From: Linnemannia hyalina | Lineage: Eukaryota > Mortierellomycota > Mortierellomycetes > Mortierellales > Mortierellaceae | Direction: 5' to 3' | Assembly (NCBI GenBank): GCA_019671135.1 | Contig: JAHRHY010000012.1 | Location: 1,612,001-1,676,000, forward strand | Length of the DNA: 64,000 nt | Shown here: positions 10,518 through 22,325 of the stretch, in pieces | Position numbering within the stretch: the first letter of the stretch is position 1 | Layout of the letters: each line of letters opens with the position of its first letter | The notes under the pieces: model-generated | Database searches by the model: none | What the model saw: the letters and a program-made list of their open reading frames with translations, nothing else | Told to the model about the DNA's origin: nothing | Made by a program: the position numbers and the translations under genes

Positions 10518-12301
10518 TTACTTGATCTTGGCACCGACGACAGATGGAACGGTGCAGTCGCCGTGCTCGGACTTGAGGACGTGGACGACGCCGTCGTCGG
10601 ACTTCCAGGCGGCGCGGCACTCGGCGGTGGTGTGAAGGCCGGGCTGGATGGTCTCCCAGATCTTCTTCTTGGGGTTCATAACCTCCTCTGGCTTCTCTTC
10701 TGCAAACCATTAAGAAGTGAAAGAAAAGGAGAAAGGGAAAAAAATAGTTAGAAGTGTGTTGCAATAGTTAGAGCAAGAATATTTAGAAACGCGATTACAT
10801 TCGATATTGAAGACCCTGAGCCAAAACGTACCCTTCCAGTCGCCAAAGTAGCACTTGTCACCAGGCTTAGAGCCCTTTGGTGGGTCAACCAACTCGAGCT
10901 TTCCAGTATCATCCGTAGCAGCAAGAACCATCGCAAACGACTTGACACCACGCATGGCAGCGGGCTTCAAGTTGCAAACACAGACCAACCAACGGTTCTC
11001 CATCTGCTCAATAGGGATATGCTTAACCAATCCAGAAACAACCGTCCGGGGCTCAGCCTCGCCGATATCGACGGTCTCAACGTAGAGAGAGTCGGCGTCG
11101 GGGTGCTTCTCAACCTTGAGGATCTTGCCGACGCGGAGGTCGATCTGCCAGGGCTGGGGGGTTGCGGGGCCCACGGGGGCGACGGGGGCCTTGGGAGCCT
11201 TGACCTTCTTCTCCTTCTTTTGAGTGTTGAATGCGGGCTTGGCATCTCCCTCAGCAGCAGCAGCGACGGGGGCGGGGGTGGCAGCGGCCTCAACGGCGGG
11301 GGCAGCAGCAGCCTCCTTCTTGGCCTTCTTCTCCTCAGCCTTAGCATCCTTCTTGTTCGCCTTCTTGGTCTTCTTCTCATCCTGTCCAACTGCGGGGGCG
11401 ACAGCCTTCTCCTTGGAAGCGGGTTTAAACTCTGGCAACTCCAAATCAATGGCGACAGGGGCCAAATGTCCCAAAGCACCAGCCTGCTCCTGGATGAGAT
11501 CAAACCAACGGGTCAAGTTAGCGCGCTTCAACTGCCCATCCCTGGTGGTGGTGCCGACCTGCTCGTGGAGCTTGACGAATGTCCAGAGGTCAGCGTTTGT
11601 GATGGTGTGGCCGACAATGTACGTGCGGGTCTCGAGGTGGTCGTTCAAGGCCTGTTCGAAATCATTCCAAAAAAAAGGGTACGAGTCGAGAGGTATGTGT
11701 TTTGTGGACGTTAGTGGGATTTCTTATTTTTATGTGTGGTTTGAATGCAGGATGAGTCAGAAGGACAAGCAGCTGGAGGCGTATTTTTGTTGCAAGGTCG
11801 TGTGTTGCGCGTGTGATGTGGTGATTTGGGTTTACCTTGGCGAGGGGGGTGATGTCTTTCTCGAAGCGCTCGATCCACTCCTTGACCTAAAAGAAAAAGT
11901 TGAAAATTACCGGTAGGCGCAAAGAAACGGGATGCGTGAGAAAACAAAAAGTCCATGCTGCACAATATGTTCACCCAGGAGAAAGCACCAAGGATCCAAG
12001 ATCCTGGTTCCCATGTCCAAGGAAATACGAAAACTGGTATCCAGATATCGCATTTGTCCATTATCCAATTTGCCCATGGGTACTATCCAGACATGACCCT
12101 TGTTCCCGGAATGGTCTCTTGACTGCGTCTTCCACGTCCTACGCGCTTCCAGACCTCCAGAACGGCGTTCGTTGCGGGCTTTGTGTGCTTTCTTTGTTTT
12201 ACCTCCTTGCAGTCGCTATCGGTCTTTCCTTGAAGGATTTCAGGGCCTCCGAGAGGGCCCTGGCAGGCGTTGATGAATGAGGTGACGGCAGAATCGGACA
12301 T
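10518..12301 (-). CDS. ARC1: Arc1-like aminoacyl-tRNA synthetase cofactor (GST-C-like + EMAPII tRNA-binding domain)
   Basis: Exons on the minus strand: 12203-12301, 11836-11886, 10832-11651 and 10518-10699, giving 383 residues (yeast Arc1p is about 376). Introns of 316, 184 and 132 nt are GT-AG with consistent phase. Residues 1-~115 resemble a GST-C-like interaction domain (YIVGHTITNADLWTFV), the part that in Arc1/AIMP proteins binds Met- and Glu-tRNA synthetases. Residues ~128-215 are a Lys/Ala-rich linker suited to tRNA contact. Residues ~216-383 form the OB-fold EMAPII/Arc1 module: PWQIDLRVGKI, HPDADSLYVE, VVSGLVKHIP, then the C-terminal NPKKKIWE and IQPGLHT motifs shared with human AIMP1. 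The ATG has A at -3 (CACCATGTCC). It is convergent with the kinase gene, and no other gene overlaps it. Confidence 0.93.
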
Positions 12302-15300
12302 GGTGTTAGTTGTTGGTGTTCTAAAGGTTGAATGGATGAACGAATGCCATGCGCACACCTTACATTTTGTTCGTTTTCAAACAACGAAAGAAAATATAAG
12401 CCACCGTAGGCGACGCGATCGCAAATCTTGCGTTGATGAAAAAGGGGAGTGACTTGCAAGCTAAAAAATTATTTGGTGGCGAAGAGCTGAGCAGTAGGAA
12501 TGCAGGCTGATGGCGCAAAATCCAGGCTCTCTCATTGAACGTCAAGGAACCTTGGGGGAGATGTACAGTACTTGCTCAAATTGGAAGGAAATGGGTCCAG
12601 AGGCAAAAAAGGAATAATGAACATTGAATAGGTGAAGAAGAGAAGGAAAATGGTAATCTGCTACTGGATTGTTGTAACCAAGAAGAAACCTATGCGAACG
12701 TGGAAAGGACAAAACGTAAAGAAGACGATTGGACTATGTGCGGGTGTGTGCTTGACCTCCCAACAAGTAATGTTATTAGTTGTTGTTGTCCACAACCTCA
12801 ATTTTCAATCCAAATGACGGATAAGAAAACTTGTGTCGCCAAATAACAACATATGCAAACGTGAGCTAGGGATGAAGAATGGCGAAACGGAAAACTCCTA
12901 GTACTGGTGCGACGGTGCCCCTCTTTTTTTACTTTTTCTTTCTTTCTCTTTCTATTTTTCCACGCTTTAGCTTAGTACCCTGTCCGCTCTACCTTTCCTT
13001 GCTTGCCTCTCTTGATTCTTCTACTCAGACTACCAACGCAACTACTTCGCAACTAATCTCTCCGCTTTGGTCATCCGGCTCCGACATATGCCTTTTTTCT
13101 CTGGAAAAAAAAAAAAAAACTCCTGATACAGAACTGTAGTAAGTTCGTTACCCCAGGATCCGCCTTTTTTGGCCATTGAACCCTGCTGGCTGGTCAGGGT
13201 TCCCATTTTTTTTAATTGATTACCTCTTGTACTTGCCTCCGCCGTTTGTCGAATGGTATGTTCTAGCGTGTTTAATTGAAACCTATCCTCTATCATAATA
13301 TAATACACAACCATTGGCTGTGGCTCAAGTAGAACTAATTCTTTTTGAGAAGGAAATGTGGTTGGATGGATGTTGTTCTTGTTGTTATGCTTCAGCGGAT
13401 GCAAGAACTTCTTTGTGTCCTACATCCCAATATACATACCTATGGAAACATGAACCCACATATCTATATCCCTACCAGATAAACCGACGCTTTTTCTCCT
13501 CAGTTGCTTCTTCCGTTGTTTGAACCGAAAATGATCAACTGTTAAAATCACAAAACGGCTGTACAACGGCTTGAGATGTTATGAAGAGTACAACCTTTGG
13601 ACGTTTGAGTGAACAATGGGCGACAATCGAATTGTTGTGGTCATGAGAAAAATTAGGAGCAAATGATCGTTGTTTTAAGCAAAAAGGCCACATCCTGCTA
13701 TTAGTACTCACTTTCATTTTGAGCCGAGCGGCCAATCTTTCTTCCTAACACAAGTCAGTGTATATGCGTGCAGGAAGGATTGGCACTTGGTACAAAACCG
13801 CACGCTAAATAAATGGGCGTGGTAAGTGTCCTACAAGCAGTCTTGATTAGATTTTGCAGCTCAGACTCTCCAAGGACGCAAATACCTCCAGACGTTTTTT
13901 TTCTGTTTCTTTTTCTTAATGGCATTAGAAAGCAAGGAAAAGGAACAATATTTCTTGCTTGACTTGCATTGTTTCTATGTTGGGAGACAACCAACAGCTG
14001 TTTCCCCTCTCGCTCTCACTAATTTGACGACAACTATGCCTAAGCGGCCAACAGAAATCATAACCACCTTCTCATCCACATAACTCGATTGCTTTCAACT
14101 CTTTTTCTTCTGCTTTTGCTTTTGGTATTGTGGTTTGTTACGCGCTACGGTCAAACTGCTTCAAAAAAAACTTCTCTCTTCATGGCTAATGTGAAATGAA
14201 TCCCATTATTTATCAGATTGAAAAAGGAAGATCCTGATCAGACATCATCTTGTATTGGCTTCAAGAGATCCAACACCCTTCACTTGTTCTTTCTTCCCCA
14301 TCTTCAACTCCTAGAGTAACATTTCCGCCGCTTTGTTTGACCGATGGCCGATTAGATGCTGCAAGACCATGGGACTTGGCTGGCATTGAATTTTTTCTTT
14401 AACAAGAAGCCAACACTTCTTCTAAACCCCGCCGGCCCCTTCGCTTTCGTCGCTGAAATAAAAAAATGAGTGGTCAATCGGTCATAGCGCGACAATGTCA
14501 AAAATCATTTGTACCGTACATGTTGATGTACACCGCAATCTGTACCCTCCTTCCTTCCTTCGTTCCTTCCATCTCTCTTTTTTCTCCCTTCCAACTGTCG
14601 AGATCAGACAAGGCGGTGTTGGTGGGTATTCGCTAGCTGAGCTGTTTCGCTGATTATTTGTGTTGTTTTCATCTAGCTCTCTGGGAGTACCTTTGGGGGT
14701 AAGTCAGTCGAATCAGAGAGCTGTCATTTCTGCTCTCAAAAAAAAAAGTTGGCGCCCCTCGTCCTTCGCTCCTACACTCTCTCTCTCACACACATGCTCT
14801 CGGTTAGCTCGGCTGGGTACAAAAGACAGTGGGGTAAAAATACGTGAAGTTAGAGGAGTCTGGAGTTGGTTTTTTTGGGTAATGTGTAGTAAGGTGGATG
14901 TCGGAGCAGAAAATAGAAGCTGGTTGTTGGTTTTTTTTTGGTTGTGCCCGTTTGTTATCAGTTGTGCTCATTGGACGTGTACATGCAGAGGCTAAAAGTA
15001 AAGAAATGAAACAAGGCGATCGCTGGCCGAGGGTGGAGGGGGGTTTTGACATTGTCTTTCATTCCTGCAGCGAAGCGCCTTCGGGTTAGAATGTGGAAAA
15101 AGAAGGTAAGAAAAGAAGCTATGCTGTCCATGTGTGCACATTCCTTAAAATCCGTGCAATGAGAACAAGTGTATGTCGCTACGATGGTTTGCTTCGTCTC
15201 TTTGGCTAAAGCTACAACCCAAATCAAACGAAAAGGGGGAGGTGTTGAACAGTATTCTGCAACAGTGTAGGATATCACGGCCGGCCGAGAAAATAAAAGA

Positions 15301-15909
15301 AAAGAAGAGCAAGAGAGTCGAACACAAAAAGGAAAAGAGTGATCGAACAATGGCACCTGAACTTGAACCTGATCCTGAATCTGAACGCGTGTAAAGAAAA
15401 GGGTGTGTGTAACACATAGAGCTCATCTCAGTTTTTGGTTTTGTTTCATTGGAGTCATGTGTTAAGGATGTAGCGTAAGATCAGAAGAAAGAGAGACGCA
15501 TAGCGATGACGGAAAGGAGATGGTTGATGGAGAACAGCACTTTGCTGTACATTAATGGGAAGCCCGGGACACAACAGAGCGAGACATGTCGAAGGAAAAG
15601 GCGATTCTTTTCCGAGACAGTGTTGTTTGTGGAAAGATGCACAAAAACACAAAAGAATGAGTACCAATGGATCGAAAAAGGGGAGGAGGAAGCATTACAA
15701 TCAATGGAAGGTGTAGCGAACAAACAAAACATAAATAACCAGAGATCGGCCTTGTCAAGGAACCGCCTTATTCAATAGCACCGTTGTTGTGAAGAAGCAG
15801 TGGGGGAGAGAGAAGACATCTCGCATTCATCGTGATCATCATCACCATCATCATCATCTTTGTCAATCGTTGCCTACTCTTCGCCGTACTCGCCCAGTCA
15901 TTCATTCCT

Positions 15910-15966
15910 TTTTCTTTCTTTCTTTCTTTCCTTCCTTCCTTCTTTCCTTCCTTCCTTCCTTCCTTC
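15910..15966. repeat. (CTTT/CTTC)n tetranucleotide microsatellite
   Basis: Imperfect tandem array of TTTC and TTCC units of about 57 bp within a 600-bp pyrimidine-rich block. It explains three overlapping Ser/Leu/Phe-rich ORFs on the plus strand and Lys/Glu/Arg-rich ones on the minus strand. Confidence 0.9.
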
Positions 15967-16360
15967 ACCGTTCCCCCCTCCCTCTCGCTCGTACCTTTTC
16001 TCTCCTCTTTGTCTTCCACTCACTCTCTCGCCCAGTTCTCCCCCCCCCCCCCACCCTTTCCTCTCCCCCTCTTCCATTCGCAACCAACTCGCTCCTCTTC
16101 CTTTGTGCGCCTGCACGCCTAAACAACTCGGCTCGCACACATCTATTGCTTTCCAAAATTTTGCGATCATTCTCTCTCATTGTTCACCACCCCTATTTCC
16201 TTGTTTACTTTACAGTCGTCTTTATCCTTGGCTTCTCGTACCCCTGCTTCAACTTCCTTCTATCCCAGTCCTGCAATATCACAATCACCCAGTTTATCTC
16301 CCGTCTCCACTGTCGACCTACCCGACCATCTGCCCCATCATCCACATATCTACCCCTCTT

Positions 16361-16382
16361 TCTCTCTCTCTCTCTCTCTCTC
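16361..16382. repeat. (TC)n dinucleotide microsatellite
   Basis: About eleven uninterrupted TC units inside the same pyrimidine-rich block. Confidence 0.9.
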
Positions 16383-19300
16383 TTTTCACCTACTCTACTC
16401 TACTCTTGCTCCTTCCGCCCTTTTGTCACCCTTCTTCGTCACTCATTTCACACAGTCTTCTTTTACTCTAACTGATTGACAATCGACCTTCTCCTGCACG
16501 CCCATCTATCCCTCTCACAGGTAACCACATCATTCTTTTTTGACTATTTTGGCATACCGATCATCCTCTTTCACCCATTCCTTCATTCGATATATCCTTC
16601 TATTCTTTCTTGCTCCCTTCGTCAAATCTCGCCCGCTTGCCCTCCTTTTTTTATTTTTGCGTCTTTACTCGGTTGCTCCAATAGACGCGACCTGAACCCC
16701 TGCAGGGACACAAATCGTTTTCATCGTGTTCGTAATTAAAACCATGTACCATTTCTCCCCATTCTTGTACTCTCCACCCATGCATGCAGCATGGTCACAT
16801 TCGACAGCGCTCTTTCCTTTCTCCCTCCTTTACACTTTTTGGGGGTTCTCAATCCAAACAATCGCATCTCGGTCAAGGATACAGTAGACAACCGCCACCC
16901 TTCACCACACCACACCCCAGTACAACAACAACCGTGTAACCAAACAATTACACGGTTATCATTGACACCCCACACCTCAAACACACATGGACACATGTTC
17001 CCAAACTCCCCATTCCTTTTGATGCCTTTTGTTTTAACATTCCGTCTTAATCGCATCGATCCTTGTACTCTTCATATTTCGTAGATCGCACCCTTGTTTC
17101 TCAAGGCAAAGACGCTTTCAGTGCAACCGTAAGGTACGTACATATCCATTGCATTGCATTGCTTGATGCATGGATAAGAGAAGTGCTATCGATTTGTATA
17201 ACACTGTACAATGCTCAGGACACATGAGCTTAACATATGGGCCTTTCCCATCCGGAGACATCGCTCGAATCGTTTGGGGTTATAAATGTCCCTCCTTTCT
17301 CTTCGCTGTATCCTTTCCTGTGTGCAGTACACACATCTTCATGTTGGTACATATGCTTTCACCCTTTCCTTTCCTTCCTATCTCCTTGTTACTTCTTGTC
17401 TTTCCCTCTCTCTTTTTCCTCCTCCCTGGCTCTCTTCGACGGCATGAGATATCCTTTTTTCGTTGGCACCTAGGCTATCAAACAAACAAGCACGAAAACG
17501 AAGCGGGGTGCACTGCGCTAGTGTGGACAATTGGCTCGAGCCCTTTCTGGGCACAGTCTTACGCAACATGGCCGGAATGACGATGAATTCCCTTTCAAAA
17601 AGCTCAAACGCTTGGCTCACTTAAATCTCGTTACAGCCCCCTTTTTTCTCTTTCTTACCTTCTTTCTTCCTTTTCCCACTGTATGGACATTCACCTGTCA
17701 GCACAATGAAAGTGACTTTTTAAGTACTTTGCCCACTGTCCCTGGAACCAAAACGCTATCTCATTTGTTCCAGTCTTCCTCTTCAGCCTCCGTCTTTCGT
17801 TTTTCCCTCTTCGTTTTTGGTAACATGAACAAAGTACACGTCAGACAAAGGACAGGATCTATTTGTTCTCAGAGAATTATAGGGTGCACGAATTCTCGAA
17901 ATCCATGGGTTGTTTCTCGCCCACACAACATGGCTCTTTTTAGAAGTGCTCTCAAAAGTGAAGGTTTTTAGGTTCGCTTCTCGTCTGTGTAAAAGGGGTG
18001 GCATGGATGGCTTACAACTCGTTCAACAGAGCAAAAGCTGGCCCGAGTGTCAAAATCGCCCCTTTTTTTCTTGTCCTTACTTTGTCTCCATGTCACACAC
18101 TCTCTTCTACCGTCCCCCTCCTTTCTTTTCCCTCTTTCCCTTCTTCCCTCTCTCTTCTTTCTCCTTCTCCCTCTCTCTCTCTCCTTCTCCCTCTCTTTTG
18201 CTCTCACACACTTATTCAATCTCCTCAAACGCTCACCTCTTTTCCTCTTGCTGAAGCACCCCCTTTTGACGTGGCAGGGACTTCCCATAGACACTTCATT
18301 CGTCTGACAACTGAATACTAAGGGTTCAAATGTGATCGATTGTATTTTTTGGCGGGTAACTTGAAAAAATACGAAGGAGGCGACTAAAAAAAAGCCGAAT
18401 CTTTTGCCTTTTTTTTCGCTTCAGACAGCTCATTTGTCCCCGCGTCATTATTTTTCTCGTGCTCTCGAACAACCTCCTCGCCTTTCCTTTATTCCGATAT
18501 CCCTCCTCTAATAACTGTTTCTTGTTGTGATTGTGCTCTACATCTTTTCCATGCCCGTTTCTCTACGGTTGCGAGTGCGTGTTTGTTTATGCTGCTCCAA
18601 GGGCTCTTTTGCAATCTTTCTTTTCTTGTCTTTCTACATCGAGAAAAGAGTACAACTAAATAGCCATACACATCCACATCCTCCATAACAGATTTCGCGT
18701 AATGTTCCTTGAAGTCAACGTTCGCAACGCTCACCTTGTAGTATTTCCACACGGGTGCATGGGTCTTCTCAAAAGAACAAAAAGAGAGAAGGTGAAGAGG
18801 TAATGAGAGGATGAGAGGCAGAAAGAGTGAAGGGAAAGACGACCCACAGTCATGGACGGCATTGTGTTATTCGGTTTTGTGAGCAAACAATAAGCGCTGT
18901 CAGAAAGGGCTCTACTGTCCCTTGCTCTCATTCATCGCTGTCTTTCTCAAAATTAATTATTCTTCCATCGGTTCACTGTTCTCACCCACCTTTCTCGTCC
19001 TCCCGCAATGCAATGGACCATGTATGATGTATTAACCTAGTCTCCCCCACCTGTTCCCTTTCAACAAACATGTCCTCCAATGCGTAGCCCTCTATTCCTG
19101 ATCACCACCATTTTTCATATTTTCAACCTCAGCCTCCATTTAACCTCAACGCGTCCTGTCACGACATCGTAACTGATTAATCAGTTGACGCGTCGAGACC
19201 AAGTCAGGTTTATTTTCCGGGCTTGCGCACCATCCGGATGACATCAAAGGTAAAGTACGAGTGGATGGAGAAATACGGGGTATACCAAAAGCAGCAGCAA

Positions 19301-19404
19301 GGATATCAACACATCGAGAGAATGTTATTGTCTAGAACGTCCATCTTTGAGATAAATTGTCCTCGTTCCTTCCTCTCTATTTTTTGTCTCATCCTTCTTT
19401 TCTT

Positions 19405-19422
19405 CCCCCCCCCCCCCCCCCC
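19405..19422. repeat. 18-nt poly-C tract
   Basis: Eighteen consecutive C. Shorter C runs of 13 occur at 9627-9639 and 16040-16052. Such tracts are prone to length variation and assembly error. Confidence 0.9.
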
Positions 19423-20591
19423 ATCATTAGTTAGCCATGCCTTCTTAACATGGCCAACAATATCTACTTTCACAACACCCCTTGCCCCACATATGTGTAT
19501 CATTATCCCTTCATAACTTCAACGAAATCTCGGTTACTGTGATGACTTGAGAGTAAGAGGGTAGATTACAACACAGCCATCCCTTTTGCTTATTCCGATT
19601 TGAACCATTGGGAACATTTTCAGCCATGGTCTTGGATTTCTATGAATGACCCTTGTTTGGTCTTCTTTAGCCGAGGGCGAAGTGAAAACGGACACAACGA
19701 AGAGAGGGCTCAGAAGGCAATTTTTGTATCTTGTACTTTTTTGTTGTCGTCCTGTCAAGAAGGCGGAAAAAAATTCTCTTTGCTCGTTCGCTGTGTGCAT
19801 TTGTTGATGTCTTTACAAATTACAGCAGAAAGAAAGATTTTTTGCTCTCACGATAGACGCCCTTTTTTTTCCTCCGCCCCTTTCTGCTACTGCACAACCT
19901 CTGGTTTGTCAAGAAGTTATCCGCCGCCCTTGATGCTCGTTTCGACTGCTGGTTACCTTTTGGTGTTTCTTGTTTTCTTCATTTATGACAACAAAAGGGT
20001 ACTCGTTCTTGTGCCTCATCCATGCCTTCAAAACTCAGGGTCACCCGGGGATATTATTGTGCGCTCATTCTGTCACTTTCCGCTCCTTTATTTCTCTTCT
20101 TTCACGCTCTCTATTCTCGCTATTCTTTCTTTACTCTTTGCCTTTTCCCTCCTTCTCGACTGTTACCCTCTGTCCGCTGTTCTGGTTGCACGCCGCCAAA
20201 CTGCCACTCACTACAGTTTAATACACAGACTGACGGTCAAGCCATCCAGAGCGCCCTCAACACGTTTTTTGTCTCTTCTTTCGTTCTTTTCTTCCTTCAC
20301 TTCGCTCACTGTACTTTAATTTGTTCATTCCTTATTTTTCAAAGCGTTTCGTGTGCTCTCCTTTACCAACTGGGACATATCATTGCGAGTACTTTTTTTC
20401 CCCTCTTGCTTAATTCCCTCTTTTACCTTAAGCATTCATCCCATACAGACACTAACGTTCAACATCTTTTCCTCAACCCTACCTTTGCATTCCGCCTCTT
20501 CCCTTTTCTCCTTTTCCATTCCATCCACTCTATCACCTCCTCACATTCGTCTGCTTGCTCGATTGCTTGCAGCATTAACACCACACCATTC

Positions 20592-21789
20592 ATGTCCCCC
20601 ACCATACTTCCAACGACGATTCCTGTCACCTATACTAGTGCTCCAATTGACAACAACGACAAAACCCTCAGGAACAACAACACCACCACCAACACCGACT
20701 CTACTGCAACAACTCTTTCTACATCCAACACTACTGAGCCTACAGTTGATACAACACACCCCACTTCCTCTCCTACTACTACCTCTCTCTCAGAACCCAC
20801 CACCTCTCAAGCAGAAGCGCTTACCTCTTCGACCTTAACTTTGACGACGATAACAACCACTCCCTTGGTTCCTATCGACGCCTTTGCAATTGCTGCCTCT
20901 GCCACTACTCTGGACACACCCTTGTCAGCATCATCGACAACGTCGTCTTCGACAAACACCACTACAACCACAACAACTTCAACAACAAACGCTTGCTCGT
21001 CCTCGAGTGGTATCGAAAGTTGGGACGAGATCGATATCGACACCAACATCCAGCTCAAAACAGAGCCGTTGTCACCTTTTGGCGTGCGATCCGCAGCATC
21101 CCCTCTTCTCACTTTGATGACTACCTCCTCGCTGCCTTCGTCGTCTTCCCCATCATATCCTGCACTTGAGGCTTTGGCTGGTCCCAATCCTCTTTTCTCT
21201 TCGACTGTCTCCATCACTACTACCACTGCCACTTCATCCTCGGCGACTGCTGCTACCATCTCACAGATACCTCCTGCAATCATGTCCATGCCTCTTTCAT
21301 TGACACCACAGTCTCAGGTCTCAACTTCTCCATTTCAGCTGCAAATGCAGACCCCGCAGCAACAGCAACAGCGGCCACAACAGTTGGCACAGGTGTCTCC
21401 TGCGTTGAATATACAAGTGACTCAACAGAATCAACAACAACAACAACAAGCGTCCAGGAGCCTGCTTCAGGAACAATTTCGGGCACACAGCAACACCACC
21501 CCGACCAGTGGCAACGTCTGCGGGAGCAGTGGCGCTTTGACCAACAACAACAGCCACACCAACACAATTAACACATCCTCTTCATCTGGGCTCCCACAAC
21601 ACCATCAGTTCGATCTGAGCCACTTGAGCGATTTGATGTCAGCTGGGATGTCAACCACGGCTTCTACTATCGCCTCTACGATCTCTGCTGTTGGGATGTC
21701 GAAGTTTCCAGTTACGCCATCCCTTCAACACCTCAATCACTCGAGTCATAAACCACCACCACCTATGTCCCGCCCTACTTTATTCCAGC

Positions 21790-21827
<38 letters not shown>

Positions 21828-22325
21828 CGTCCCTCACCCTTGATGACAATGCATGCGGTCCAACTCCAACAGCAACAACAGCAACAGCCTTCATCTTCCC
21901 ATTCAAACCACGACCCTTTCTCTTACGACCCCACTACTGGATCCTTTTACACGAATCCACACGACCATCAAAAACAACAACAACAGCAACACCAACAGCA
22001 GCAAACGAATGCCGCCTTTTTGATGAGCCGTGCATTGTCATCGTCATCGTCTTCATCGACTTCTTCTGGAGCGACCTTCCATACGGACGTGCACCATCAC
22101 CATCATGGTCACAACCAACAACAGCAGCAACAGCATCCTCAGCATCATCATCAAAATCCGCAGTACCACCAACACCAACAGCATCCATTGGCTGGGTTCC
22201 CGATGATGGGCACAATAACTCCATCCACACCTTATCTGAATCACCACGCGACGACTGATCTTGGACATCTGGCCGGCCCAAGTATCTTCAGAGGTAGCCT
22301 CGGCGGGAATGGCACAGTAGAAAAG
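20592..22325 (+). CDS. Gln/Ser/Thr/His-rich regulator exon, probably the first exon of the FAR1-like gene
   Basis: 578 codons from ATG 20592 to a phase-0 donor (AAG|gtactt at 22326). The ORF is open further upstream to an in-frame ATG at 20022, but that part is Phe/Leu/Cys-rich leader-like sequence; the coding character (Thr/Ser, then Gln/His) begins at 20592. It shows low-complexity activation-domain-like composition: Thr/Ser-rich residues 1-~240, a LKTEP motif of the SUMO psi-K-x-E type, a 14-Gln tract encoded by 21786-21827 and His/Gln runs near the end. No folded domain is seen. The next exon on the same strand with a matching phase-0 acceptor is 27794-27919, so joining would give a 1242-residue protein with a 5.5-kb intron. 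Alternatively it is a separate gene whose last exon I cannot find. Confidence 0.6.
21786..21827 (+). repeat. Poly-Gln-encoding CAG/CAA tract
   Basis: One CAG followed by thirteen CAA codons, in frame within the Gln-rich exon, encoding 14 consecutive Gln. Other Gln runs in this locus (31268-31318, mixed CAG/CAA) are more interrupted. Confidence 0.95.

Larger units (their letters stand above)
12302..20591. other. 8.3-kb gene desert between ARC1 and the regulator locus
   Basis: No gene could be supported on either strand. The sequence is a patchwork of pyrimidine-rich blocks (15.86-16.65 kb, 18.05-18.25 kb, 20.04-20.58 kb), purine-rich stretches and ordinary intergenic DNA, with several microsatellites. 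ORFs of 60-240 codons in it are Ser/Leu/Phe/Pro-rich translations of CT tracts, overlap in several frames and show no domain. The last 568 bases before 20592 contain no ATG. The desert lies between two divergently transcribed genes and may hold distal regulatory sequence of the regulator. Confidence 0.6.

Noticed and set aside
10710..10831. C-terminal extension of the Arc1-like ORF into Phe/Ser-rich sequence
   Set aside because: It is read-through of intron 3; splicing at 10831/10700 restores the conserved EMAPII C terminus with NPKKKIWE.
15789..16475. Three overlapping plus-strand ORFs of up to 228 codons and minus-strand Glu/Lys/Arg-rich ORFs
   Set aside because: They are translations of CTTT/CTTC and TC microsatellites, open in several frames at once, with no domain.
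18660..18770. Minus-strand segment reading HAPVWKYYK, reminiscent of a BED-type zinc finger of hAT transposases
   Set aside because: Only the short motif is present; there are no further Cys/His ligands, transposase domain, terminal repeats or start codon.
20022..20591. N-terminal 190-codon extension of the Gln-rich exon from ATG 20022
   Set aside because: Its composition is Phe/Leu/Ser/Cys-rich like every pyrimidine tract here, and coding character begins at 20592. It is open by base bias and treated as leader.
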